The notes under the pieces are model-generated. The model did no database searches and was not told where the DNA came from. It saw only the letters and a program-made list of their open reading frames with translations. DNA of 64,000 bases from positions 868,001 to 932,000 of the forward strand of contig JAEBUN010000009.1 in NCBI GenBank assembly GCA_023014365.1, written 5' to 3'. Each line of letters begins with the position of its first letter. Positions within the stretch are counted from its first letter, which is position 1. Made by a program: the position numbers and the translations under genes. Shown here in pieces: positions 35,301 through 46,533 of the stretch. This stretch comes from Lepiota brunneoincarnata (Eukaryota; Basidiomycota; Agaricomycetes; Agaricales; Agaricaceae).

Positions 35301-36172
35301 CATAACCGAGACGAAGAATTCGAAGAAGAACAATTCGAGCCGGCTGGGTCCAGAATGCACGTTTGGAGTCGCTATTTGGCCATGCATGCTCGGAGACAGC
35401 TCGCCTTTGGTAAGCTATAACCCGGGCTGAAATCCAGCCTCCATTACTAATGCTTCTTAGATATGTGGTGGGTTTGCTCAGCCTTATTCCTCGTGTGCAT
35501 CCTGGAGGTTAGTAATAGTTGCTCTGACCCGTTCGCTGTTGATTAAATTGTCGTCAGCGCCACAACCTCAACAACCCTGGATTCTGCTCCTGGTTCAATA
35601 TTTTCACAATCAGTGAGCCAGGCTCTGTCCCTAACCGACGAAGACAGTTTCTGAGTACCGGTAGCATTCGAAATTGTCTCAGCATACGGCACCGTGGGCC
35701 TCAGCTTGGGAATTCCAGATGTGGGCTGACCCGTTTTTGACCGCCCGGACATGTGCTCACAGGCATATAGCAAAATTACTCGCTCTCTGGCGCATTTCGG
35801 CCACTTTCCAAACTAATCATTTGTATAGTCATGCTTCGCGGTCGTCACCGAGGTCTGCCTGTCGCAATCGATCGCGCCATTCTCCTTCCTTCCGAGTTCG
35901 AGCCGCTTGCACATACCGACGAGCAGCCGAATAGTGAATACGATTGGAGAAGCCAGGCGCAGACTTCACATGAAGCGGGCGCAGGCAACCCTGGCCACGT
36001 GCGACAACCACGACCTACCTCTTACGGTGGCGAGGATGGCTTAGAGTCGCACCTCCGGAAAAGACAGAGCACGAGGATACCAAGTATCACCACCTCTAGC
36101 TCAGAGCACAGACAACCCTTGTCAGACATAAGGAACCCTTCTGCATCGAGCGCAGAATTAGAGGTAATATGA
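32394..36172 (+). CDS. TRK1: TRK-type potassium transporter
   Basis: Plasma-membrane high-affinity potassium uptake protein with four membrane-pore-membrane repeats. It starts MTEPRPRSSLARLWKSVKSE at 32394; the second exon begins in FTITPLTFSAIFYAS. All four pore-loop segments are present: FNCVSAMTVCGLATVNLSSL, FQVVSAYTNTGTSLVDQ, GLFQAIAVRAAGFGIVPLSA and FEIVSAYGTVGLSLGIPD. As in other fungal Trk proteins, a long hydrophilic loop (about 32880-34060) separates the first and second repeats. The last membrane part reads NYSLSGAFRPLSKLIICIVM and then the conserved LRGRHRGLPVAIDRAILLP, followed by a cytosolic tail to TGA 36170-36172. More than ten short introns are needed. The one before 34595 carries a 33-nt pure C/T tract. 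The small exon around 34595-34640 is not fully certain. Confidence 0.9.
34560..34592 (+). repeat. Homopolymer C23-T10 tract at a splice acceptor
   Basis: A run of 23 C followed by 10 T, directly before an AG inside the TRK transporter gene. It acts as an uninterrupted polypyrimidine tract for the acceptor, and its length is a likely site of replication slippage and sequencing error. Confidence 0.9.
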
Positions 36173-36724
36173 AGTCAATCTTATGGAGTTGGAATATCTT
36201 AGTAATATATTTGGATCGTATTTCTTGTGGTACCCGCGACTTTATACCATGCTCTAGGTAGCGAATATAGGGCAAGCAATCAGCTTTCCTCCATGCAGTC
36301 AGATATGAAACAACATTTACAAAAGAGAGCACTCGGATTGCCTGCATGATGAGGCGGCGTTGCTAAAAGGACTAAGTCTATAATAAGGCGCTTCAGCATG
36401 GAATAACACATTGATAGCAACAGATATAGGCATTTTGATCTTGTTTATCGCGGCCACGAGGATTGAGGAACGGGAGACGCAGCAAGTGCCTCGAGGATAC
36501 CACGGTAGGTAGCCCTTTTACCACCTTGCCTGGTACACGAGGGGTCGCTCTAGGCTGTCCTCCGCGCTGCTGCAACGCAAACGTTTCATTCGAGGGAGCG
36601 GGTATAAAAGCAGGATCGACGTCATTTCGCCATTTGCTGCCTCCACGTCCCTTCATCGTGAACTTGACTTCCTCACTCTCCCTTCGCTGATTCTTACCCG
36701 AGAGATACCGTCAACTAGTGCAGA
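36173..36724. other. Intergenic between TRK and hypothetical gene
   Basis: About 550 bp with the TRK 3' region. A minus-strand frame at 36393-36656 is open for 87 codons but looks like nothing known and overlaps the downstream promoter. See the TATA element at 36601. Confidence 0.45.
36601..36610 (+). promoter_or_regulatory. TATA box upstream of hypothetical gene
   Basis: GGTATAAAAG, an almost perfect TATA box, 115-124 bp before the ATG at 36725. Followed by a C/T-rich leader. It supports a plus-strand gene starting downstream. Confidence 0.5.
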
Positions 36725-37618
36725 ATGTATAGCCTGGATATAACTCCTCTTCGAGGGACTGTGAGTATCCTGTAATTCACCGACTGCGGGGCCGTTAACG
36801 TTCAGCGTACAGGAGATGCCAGCTGAGATGGATCTGTGTAATCTACTGCAGACGATGAAGATCGAAAGCCCGACAAGAGTAAGTTGGGGATCGTTGGCCA
36901 TGGGAGGATTCCGGGATCAACTAACACTCCTGGAGAAAGGATACCACAAGATATGCAAGTTCCGTACTTGCAACACGGGGCTCCCTGGGAGGACTGGGAA
37001 CAAACGAACACGACGATCCCATGGACGAAGCGAATTACCACGTATGTCATTCGCTGCAACGGCGTCAACAGGACCCTCATATCTACTAACGAACCATACA
37101 GTCCGACGGGGGCTCGGAATACTCCAATTTAAGCTCAAACTCAGACAACAGCACCAATGGCGGGAGCATCTCCAGCTCCGGCTCCAGCGTGCCCATCATA
37201 CCTCAAGGCGAAATGTACGGCTGCGCCTACCTCCAAGCCATCCGCGAACAATTCGACAACTACCCGGCCGCCAGTGGGGAGGGTTACCTCGAAGCAATCT
37301 TTACTCACCGCGATATCTTCAGCACCTTCCCTGCTGCACATCGTGATTGTGCACGTGGATTTAGTGATCTGGCGGTGTTGTTGGAGAGGAGTGCTTGGAG
37401 CGCAGAAAGGAATGTGGATACGGATGTGGTCACGGCGTTTAGACACGAGGCGTGGATGATCGCTTCAATTTTGTGAGCGTTGGCCTCAAGGCCATGTACT
37501 GGTCTTGACAATATTTTGTGCGTGTAGATCGCCCCCTGTTCCATCTGTGGGACATGAAGCTGTTATTCGATCTACTCCTCAGTCCAAGCTTGGTTGCACC
37601 ATACCCCCCATGTATTGA
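36725..37618 (+). CDS. Hypothetical protein, serine-rich middle
   Basis: Not recognised. Five exons can be joined with consensus borders: MYSLDITPLRGT, EMPAEMDLCNLLQTMKIESP, DTTRYASSVLATRGSLGGLG with an acidic end, a long fourth exon, and a short last one. The fourth has a Ser/Asn-rich stretch (SDGGSEYSNLSSNSDNSTNG), then a folded-looking part (EMYGCAYLQAIREQF, GYLEAIFTHRDIFSTFPAA, FSDLAVLLERSAWSAE). The last exon (after a GTGAGC...GTGTAG intron) ends IPPMY before TGA 37616-37618. Phase fits at all four introns, which argues for a real gene. It has no signal peptide or membrane segment. A TATA box lies 115 bp upstream. It is convergent with PPM1. Confidence 0.55.
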
Positions 37619-37909
37619 ATACAACTTTTATTTTAGTTTGTTGACGTCAAGAAAGGAAGCATCATCACGTGCACAGCATTTGTGTGGTACCTCCTTTGTT
37701 GTTCACGAGGTGAGTTTTGTGCTAGAACTAATGGTTATTGATGAGAACACGCATTTCTCTTTTATGACAAGAGGCTTGGGCCCTTTGAGGTCCTTTCGCT
37801 CTTGAATGAGCCCTTAATCTTCTCTCTGATCCCTTTCTCTCTCCCTTTCTCTGCACCCTCACTGACTTTTGCCGGCAAGAAAACAGGTCCCTTGTTCTGG
37901 TTTATACCT

Positions 37910-39262
37910 TTATTCATAGTCAAGCTGCTCCTTCCTCTTAAGACCCCATTTACTCCAAGTTTCTTTTTCTGCGGGATTAGGGATGAACGTTCCCCAACTG
38001 ATGGCGTAATGTGCCAGGACCAGGTCCAGTTCTTCCGTCTCATCCAGCATTTCAAGCTTTGAAATCCTGAAAGTAAACACCTTAGCCCACACTCCCACCC
38101 ATTTTCGGCAACGAGCACAATACCTAGCGAGTTCCTCAAGCGCAATGTACGACTTGCGAATCTCTTTCAAAGTTACCGCTCCACCGTCTTGAAATCCTGT
38201 GTCCCTTAATCGCGCCACCAAGGAATCCAAGGTTGTCAGGGGCCCTGCCCCAGGTAGTGTTACGCCTCGGGCCTTGGGGGATGCCCGTTCAGCTTTCTCA
38301 TCTGCAGCACCAAGCCTCGTGCACCCACCTGGAGGTTAGTTAGCATCACCTTTCCAAAGGGATCGTCCAACCCAAACATCTCGTAGATCATGCACCCAAG
38401 TGCACCATGCGACTGGGCCGCCTCTTGGTCACCGTTATCGGAGAAATAGTTCCAAAACCACTGAAGGAGCCTTGACGAGACCTCAATCGCCATGTATGCG
38501 AGGACGCACTCAAAGAGGAGGAGAGTTGGGCAGTGAGGAGATAGGATGGGGCCTTCTGCGTCTCGCGCGACCTTTGTCAACGATTCCTGGAGTGTGTCCG
38601 CGGGGTCAATTCGGAGGTCGGCAGCCAGTAGATGGTATTTGGGTGAATGTAACACAGTTCCTCCTTGCGCTGCGTATTGTGAATAGGTTATCCATCCAAT
38701 TTAGAGGATCAGAAACGGAATGTGAAGCGTACAAAGCTTGACCTCCTCCGGACTCCCCAGAACCCCCATGAGCTCCTCACTCTTCTTGATGGCCATCGAT
38801 TTCTTACTTGTGATCTCCGCGAAATCAACTTCGATATAGCTCTTTATCACATTTTTATGTGGTCCAGTCTACCTAACATACGGGTCCCGTAAGCTAAAAC
38901 TTGCCAAGGTTGAAAACGAACGTTGTCCGTACCGCGATGCGCCAGAATCGTGTATCACTCCCCGCACCAAGACTGACAATTTGACATTGTCTCCCGGTCA
39001 GCTCAGCAAGACTCAACCACTCTCCGACAAGATCGTCCATGGCCTTGGTGCGGACGTATGTCCCGATGTTGATCAAAGGCGGTCGGGGTGGCTGGAGGTG
39101 CGCTCTCGGTATGAGGAACTTGACGAAAGGATCATAGAGGTAGTGCTTCTGCACAGCCGATAACCTTGCTACAGCCGCGTCATTGTCCGTCTGTCGGATG
39201 GGTGCATCCGAGTCTCGAGGTGTGGGCCTTGGATGAAAACCCAAGTGTGGTTGATTATACAT
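37910..39262 (-). CDS. PPM1: Leucine carboxyl methyltransferase of protein phosphatase 2A
   Basis: S-adenosylmethionine-dependent enzyme that methylates the C-terminal Leu of the PP2A catalytic subunit, promoting holoenzyme assembly. It starts MYNQPHLGFHPRPTPRDSDA at 39262. The N-terminal part has IRQTDNDAAVARLSAVQKHY and the region RPPLINIGTYVRTKAMDDLV; the SAM motif is VSLGAGSDTRFWR near residue 90-100. The next exons read KNVIKSYIEVDFAEITSKK, CPTLLLFECVLAYMAIE and FGLDDPFGKVMLTNLQ. Later exons give TTLDSLVARLRDTGF and LDETEELDLVLAHYAISWGT, the usual end of the family, then TAA at 37910-37912. Five or six exons, all in frame. Convergent with the hypothetical gene and 134 bp downstream of the helicase gene's stop, on the same strand. 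Confidence 0.93.
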
Positions 39263-39395
39263 TATGGGCAGGGCAAAAGAGGTGATGCTGATTGTGGTCA
39301 AGATACAATGTATAACCAGTAGTACTGTACATGTAAACGTAGAATGCCTGAGACATTTTATCCACCAGCTACATCATGCTTTCTTAAACTCTATA

Positions 39396-42300
39396 TTACA
39401 TATCCTCGTGGATCTTGTTCAAGTTAACAGGTATATCACACGACCAGGCTCTTGCCTCGTAGGCCTTCAAAAATGCAAACCCTCTCGCTGTATCTTCATT
39501 CGCAAGAGTACGCAAGGATGGTTGGAGAACTTCATTTGACGTGACAAGTATGCACAGCGTCTTGGCTCTGCTAATAGCGACATTCAGCCTCCGTCGTTCC
39601 AGCAAGAAAGCCAGATCGATCGTGTGCGATTGAGGGATAGAGAAAAGACATATGACGAAAGCCGCCTCAGATCCTGCTTACGGTCAGCCCTTTCCTTGAT
39701 GAATCCAGATTGGGAGAGGTTACCTTGCAGCCTTTCAATAGTATCCACCGTAACTTGACCGCCTACTGGGCGTGGACCAAGCTTCATACCCTCAAACACT
39801 TCTTCAAAAGGCGCACTGCTCCTCCTTGATTGATTGAGCGCGTTCTTCACTGCCTCGCGCTGGATCCTATGCGGGGTCGCAACGAAAATGTCATCACTAG
39901 GTGAACACCTCCTAATGAACTCCACCAGACCCGCCGCGACGGCGGCTTCTCCGTGAACGTGCATCTCGTATGCTACATGGTTTGACAAGCCCGACCATGT
40001 CTTCAAGCGGATCAGGGCCAGAGAAATTGGGTTGTGACTTAGAGTAAGATGGCTTGCGGCGCCTATGACTTCCTGTGGTGAAAGCTGAAATTGGGGTGGC
40101 TTGAGAAGATCCTGGGGTTTGCGGAGCATGACGCTAGACAAAGAGACAAGGAAGCGACGGATGACTTCTATAATAGATTTAGAGATCTGTAAACCTTCGG
40201 TAACCATTGTTTCCGCCTGCTTGAGTGCGATAGCAAGCTCCCGGGCCTGAACCTTCTGTGGTTTAAATTGGCGCGAATATATAGTCGAGACAAATTCTCC
40301 AAGGTCAGGGTTCAGCCTATCGTTGGGACGTCTAGCCCGTCATCGATGGAAGGTGAACAGAAAATGAATACAGACCTGAAGTTTTCCGTAAGTTGCACGA
40401 CCGTGCCCTGCGAGTCCAGCACATCATCCGATGATCCGGCAACCTCTAAGGAGCGAGATTTACTCTCAACTCTTGATGTCCTCTGTTGCATCAAACAGTC
40501 CAGCACAGAACCGAAGAGGCGTCGCTCGGGCGGTTGCGGATACTGCGCACTAAGTATAGGGGCGAGTTGCTCCGAGTCACCAGCGATAATCAAGCGACCC
40601 GCGGGGGATAGGGAGCGCATGACCAAGGATAAAGACCCAAGTGCGATTTGGCCAGCTTCATCGACGACAAGGATATCCACTTGAAGGCGGCGGTTCCTCG
40701 CAAAGTTGTACAGCTAGTCATGCTCCAGATGAGTACCACCGATGTTTGAGCCTAGGTGACCATACCTGATACAATGTCCCAGCGTAGATGTGAACGAGAT
40801 GGGCATGCGATGGCGCTGCGTGATCATTCCCTTTAAGCACACGCTCGACTTGCACATCATCCAACCACCCTGTTGGAAGTGAGTCAATCGCTCGGTAACA
40901 GCCCATCAGGAACGAGAGCTTGTTGAGTATGGCTTCGATTGCAGCGTGAGTCATCGCAGTCAAGAAAATGACCCTTTGTTCAGAGTTGTCTTGTCTTCTT
41001 TCAACCTCCAACAATCGGAGCAATGAGAGACAAATGGTATATGTTTTGCCTGTGCCTGGAAGAGCAGGTTCAGCTCACGCACGCTTCGTGACAGCAAGCG
41101 GAGATTCTCTTACCTGGAGGTCCCCAAATTACCGAGAGCCTGTTTGTCATGATTCTCTGCGCAGCCCGATGTTGGGAAGGTTTCAGCACCAATGACCCGG
41201 CACTTGCATTTCCAAGGCCAGAAAGGTTTCTAAATAGCCTCTGTATATCCCCCTCGATCTTCAGACTCCTCTCCGGCATTGATACTTGCCCAAACATCTG
41301 TGGTTCCTCAATCAGCTGCAAGTATGGAACCTGAACAAGGTCTTTTTCTCCTTTCTGATTCGTGTCCGTTTCGTACTTCAAGTCGATTTCAAATAAAGAG
41401 GAGAGGGCCTTGGTGGTGTTGAAGTCAACAAAACGGGGTGAGATGCGGTAGCGTGTGCCATCTTCAAGCTGGGTTTTCCAAGTACCCCATATCCGTAGGG
41501 TGACAATGGTATCTCGACCTATGGCTTTGATGTCCCTGATTTCCGCCACTGCGAGCTGATTCTTCACAGCATCTGCTTGTGCTTCCCACTTAGGTTTGGT
41601 GTATCTGTTCAGGGGGAATACACAACCTGACACTGCAAGGTCGTCAAAGAGTGCTTCGACTGGGATAGACCTGTCTATGCCATTCTCCGGCATCACATCT
41701 CTAGCCAGAAGCTTGTCATAAAACGGATGCTCCCTTTCCGGAGGTGCGTCGAGGACACCAGACACCAGTTTAAACGCATATTCTATGCCTTTTGCAGCAC
41801 GGAACTCAAGGATGGGAGCATCAGGGCAACCATCAATGCGTGAGCTCCACAATTCCGTCAGCTTTGTCAAGACTTCAAACTGTTGACTCCGCACTGAGTA
41901 TATGTGCTCCCAGAAGACAAACCGAGACATACCTGTTGCATGTAAAAAAGCTTTCGCAGCGTCTGGTCGCGACATAGGTCCATAAAGTCCACAGATAAGA
42001 CTTTTGCTTCGTTGACGAGCAGCGAGGGCCCATTGGGAGGACTTGTCCTTGCCCGTATACCTGAAAGAACAGAAAGCAAAGCCTGGTTGCGTTTCTCTAA
42101 TAGAGTCTGAAGCTTCACGTTCGTCCCATGCCTATACGCCTTAAAAAGCTCCTCCTCCTCCGGACACCCTCCTGCTACCCCCTCCTGCGAGGAAGACATT
42201 GTTGAGAAACATTCTGGCAGGTCCCAATACCCGGGAACTGGTAATGCAAAGAGCCTTTCCACCTCCCTCTTGAGTACCACCACACACGGAATTTGTCCGA

Positions 42301-44075
42301 GCTCACGCTGCTTCTGACCTGTCCTTGATGCATTATCCTTCCCGTCGTTCAGGCGGATAATGGCAGCCTCGATCCTCTTGCGGCATTCTTCGGCAGACCC
42401 TGTAGTCGACAACCCCATTCGCGTCAAACACGCTTCGTACTCTTTCTTCAGCCGGTTCCTTTTTGAGAGGAAGCCGAGCGGAACTCCGGAGAGAAGGAGA
42501 GGTTGGTATGCTGTTTGGAGTAATGCAGCACCTTGAGCAAGTGCTCCAATGCAAAGCCGTGCATCATCTGCATCTGTATCCGATGATAGTGCTGCATGAA
42601 TGATATGGGCCTGAAGGACATTCCGGTCGTTGGTAGACCAAACGTAGAACTGTGTCGATAGATGTTTGTGTTTCTCGTATGTTTGTAAACCCATGACCGC
42701 TCGTATGACATTTGCCAATTTCCCGACAAGCTCTCTTCCGCTGCTAACACCAACCTGGGGTAGATCAAGATCCTTTGAGGTGCGAATAGTGATACAAAAA
42801 CTCTTGATCCCTCGGTCCGACGTTGAAGGATCGATGACCAAGGATATGACTATTGTAATGTCTTCTGTGGAAGGGCATGTATGATTTAAGCGTGGGATTA
42901 CCTGGGCCAACAAATAGGTATTAAGGGGTTGGTTCATATTACAATCTTTGGCGTACCTGTATAGATTTGCTTCTGACTGCTTGGATGACAGGACTGATAG
43001 TAGACGAAGCTCGGCCCCCTACGGCGTGGGACCGCCAATAACTGTCTGGACTTCTTTACAGTGCCAGGCCCTTGCGTTGCGATCCTCATTAGGGTCCCGG
43101 TATTGCTGATTAGCTTGTGAAGTTCCTCTATGTCGGTCAAAGGCGAGGCTGTATATCCCAGATGGCCTCTTCCTAATTGGAGCAAGTCCTTCAATACACG
43201 GGCCTCTTCCACAGATAAATTTGGAATGTTCCCTAAAAGACCGCTTTCTACTGTTCTTGTCTTGCAGTCGGGTTCAAATCTGCAAGTCTTGCACAGAGGA
43301 TTCAGATGCCACTGCACCCATTCGCGATCCTGGAATAGGATGAGAGGAAGGCGCTGGAATAAGAACCTGTCAAGGGAAGCCGAAAGGAGAACAGTGTCAA
43401 TAGTCTTGATATCCTCGAGGTCGGGATCCGCAGCGTCGAACCCCTCCAAAGGCGGTAACCACACTCCAGCACTATTCGTACTCTCAAAGAACTTGTGATT
43501 GAGAATATACCCTAAGCATAGGGTATAAAAGTAAATCTGAGCGTGATGAGACGTCTTTCGACGGAAGTGAGTCGCTGATCATCCTATGGCTCAATGCAAA
43601 CACGAACCTTGACAGATCTTGACGCCTTTGCATCTATAACCTTCCAGGTCGCTTTATCTCCCTTGCGGACAATTTCCACTAGATCCGGTTTCCCCAACCC
43701 AAACCTTACTGGTTGAGTGCCAACGGCCTCAAACCGAGAAGCTAGGCGATCCTGAGGAGGCCAGAACTTCAAACCCGCAACGAAAAAGTGGTCTCTATCG
43801 TCTGCCAGTAAGTTCTCCATTAGAACGTCCGCTTCCATTGGAATCGGCGGGACCCGTAAGAGAAGGTTGGATTTGTCAAGCCAAGAAAACAAAGTGGTTT
43901 CCCATTCCTCGCCTCTGTGGAGCTGTGCCTTGTATATCTCGGAGTTTAGAGTGTCGTGGGGAGAATTTGTGCTGGAAATATCCTCATTGTATATATTCCA
44001 GACATACAGGTCGCAGTTGAGGTGGTGATAACTGGCCAGGTTGGTAGCAGAAAGGGAGGCTTTGCGACTACCCAT
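39396..44075 (-). CDS. RecB-like nuclease fused to SF1 (DNA2/NAM7-type) helicase
   Basis: Large multi-exon protein with a Dna2-like layout. The nuclease part starts at ATG 44075 (MGSRKASLSATNLASYHHLN) and carries a Cys at residue 21, the motif HRGEEWE, GKPDLVEIV, VIDAKAS and QIYFY: the PD-(D/E)xK plus QxxxY pattern of the RecB/TM0106 group. A C-x2-C-x5-C cluster (CKTCRFEPDC) follows in exon 2-3; with Cys21 it gives four possible iron-sulfur ligands. The long middle region is unassigned. The helicase part has GPPGTGKT (Walker A, split by an intron), ILVVDEAGQIALG (motif II), IIAGDSEQLAPILSAQ (III), VQLTENFRLNPDLGEF (IV), and LERRRLNVAISRAK (VI). The stop is TAA 39396-39398. It likely binds and processes nucleic acid; whether it is DNA or RNA, nuclear or not, cannot be said. 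Eukaryotic Dna2 proper is a different, more conserved protein. Confidence 0.88.
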
Positions 44076-44259
44076 GATGGGGCGATAAGACGAACTGAAT
44101 TACACATGCGCAGCTTATTATAAGTGCGTGGAGGGAAACTTGTCTGAGGAGTCATGAGGACAAATTGGGCAGAGAGTCGTGGACGGGAGTCGTGAGAAAT
44201 TCGTGTGATCCGCTGAGCCTTCGAGTCAACCGTTGTCAACAACATTGACATCCCCCAAC

Positions 44260-45876
44260 ATGCACACAACATACCTACCCTCCGAAATATGGTCTCAAGC
44301 GGTCTCGTGGCTGCCAATCTCACAGCAGAAAGTTCTCCTGGAAGTCTCGCGCTTCTTTCATGACACAGCACTCCCTTTCGTCTTTTCGTCGGTCAAGATC
44401 TATCTCATTGCCGGCTTCGAGGTTCTCGAGATGCTGGATACCAACAATGAGGCATTCGCAGCCGAAGTCGAGCAGGCTCTCATGCGCAGATCATGGGAGA
44501 TTCTCAACCGTATTATCGACGATACCCAATTTGCACGAGTGGTAAAGGATATGACTGTGATCATCTATACAGACTCCCAGGCAACTGTTTGAAATACGTG
44601 AATCTGTTACATGAACCAGTTGAGGTCAGCTTCTAACCATGCTCCATTACAATCATTTAGTCACCTTGTCTAAGGCATTTCGGGCTCTCAAGAATCTTCG
44701 AACCATTCGTTGCTATGGGGCAAATTTTGCCTTAATGGAACAAGTCGCTCGCACTGTTCCACCCACCATACAACACATCCTATACCCGACGTATGTCTCT
44801 CTACCTGGTTAACTGGCCGTCACTTAAAATGATTTCACTCAGATCCATCAAGTGGGATGCATTGAACGATCTACGCAATCTCAACCGATTGGAATATCGG
44901 AACACATCCTATTTCCCCGCGGACGGTGCCTGTGATCTCCTCTACTCCCCAGTGCGGAATCCTAGCCCCCTACCTGGTTTAAACTTTACCCCTTCACTCC
45001 ATAACGGGTTGCATGTCCTTTCTATCAATGCAACCTGGGTTGACCGGATTCCCGTCTGGGTGTACAATAACCTAACCATACTCGAGATCAATAGCGAAAA
45101 CTCCAAGGATCCGATCTGCCTTGATTTCATCTGCCACCATAGTCCCCTCCTCGAGGAACTCTCTCTCGTCGGATATGTCCACCCGGCCACTTGTTTCAAC
45201 CTCCCGGGGGATCCAGCCACCTTGTCCAAACTTCATTCGCTCCGTTTATCGTGCGAGCCGGTCTCTGACGGAGAACCATTTGTTGATGACCAGCCGATCG
45301 CAAACTTCATTCACACCCACTGCAACCTCCGTCGTTTGTATCTTCGCTTTCCGGACTCCAGCTGGTTCGATTTCGAGCATATACTCCCCGATATCAAAGC
45401 ACTTCATAATCTTGAGGTGTTCGGCTTTCATACTGGTATAGATGATTTGAACGAGGATGCGTTAGAGATCCTGACAGAAAACCTTCCTATGAGGCTCAAA
45501 GCACTTCATCTTGCGATGCGCTGGGATAGTAATGCAGGGAACCACGTCTCATGTCTTGTAAGTGTTCTATTCTGTTTACTAGCCAAATCATGCTCATTAC
45601 TGTCCCAACCCTATCTAGATGAATACCCTATCTCAAATGCCACGGCTATCATTCCTGCACCTCTACGCAACTTACGCACATCTACCTTTCACGGCAGAGG
45701 ATCTGGCGATGGAGCTGAGAAACTTGACCATGGTGGGCTTAACACGGGCGTTGTGGGACATCAACAGAACAGGCCCTCAGGTCGAAGTGTCGAAGTGGCC
45801 ACGGTGGAAGACCAAGTTTTTTGTTGAGAGTGACTTTCATAATCATGATGATGCCTGGCTTTTCAAGTATCACTGA
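44260..45876 (+). CDS. F-box-like protein with an apparent one-base frameshift
   Basis: The start is ATG 44260 (MHTTYLPSEIWSQAVSWLP), 184 bp from the divergent helicase gene. The F-box is YLPSEIWSQAVSWLPIS then LLEVSRFFHDTALPFVF, a pattern in which VSRFF stands for VCK-W. Exon 1 runs into a stop at 44590-44592. If one A of the doublet 44583-44584 is ignored, the frame continues as LFEI and joins through an intron (44598-44660) to LTLSKAFRALKNLRTIRCYG. Downstream exons are open: LYPTSIKWDALNDLRNLN, LEINSENSKDPICLDFIC, HCNLRRLYLRFPDSSW, LHNLEVFGFHTG, and a last exon MPRLSFLHLYATYAHLPF to TGA 45874-45876. Leucine-rich throughout. It may be a pseudogene, or the base may be an assembly error. Confidence 0.7.
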
Positions 45877-46533
45877 AGTATTCCGGGAGACCGGATTAAC
45901 AAGGTTTGGAGGGAGGTACAGTTATGCAGCATTCAGTTCTCGCCGTGAATTTTATTATAGAAGTTAGAATCCCATGTAAACCTCGCTTGATAGCGGATAC
46001 AATCTTAGCAGCAATAGCTGTTCCCAGTTTCATTGGGCTAGGAGCGGCCTAGAATTCAACACTTAATAACTTATGGACGGGTTACTGCCTCAAGCTCAAG
46101 ATTGACTGTATACAAACATGTTCTGTAAGATTCGACAAAGAACAGTACAAGCAACTCCCCCTCCGTGCGGTGAAAGGTGCACAAGGAAATGAAGTTCCGC
46201 CGTTCGAAATAACGAACCCACCAGTTGTGCAACGTGATCACCCAGCAAACCGTGCGTTCATCCACGTCCTTGGTCAAGAGAAACATAACTACAAGAAATT
46301 GATTACAGCCTCAAAACCAGTCTGTTACCGGCAGGGGCGCCAGGGATCGCCATAGATTACATGCAGGTCATTATAATACAATATATACACTTCAGGGTAA
46401 AAAATTAAACATCAACCATACATCACAGGCACCTATATGTCCCATGTCCAGGCCTCAAAGCCGGAGATGCTACTGGTTACAAAATGGCGATCTTGGTGGG
46501 GGTATACTTTACCTCTCAGGCCATCTCTTCTGC
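45877..46533. other. Intergenic between convergent genes
   Basis: About 660 bp between the 3' ends of the fourth F-box gene and the disordered-protein gene. Short open frames on both strands, none recognisable. A/T-rich ATATATACACTT lies near 46380-46395. Confidence 0.45.
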
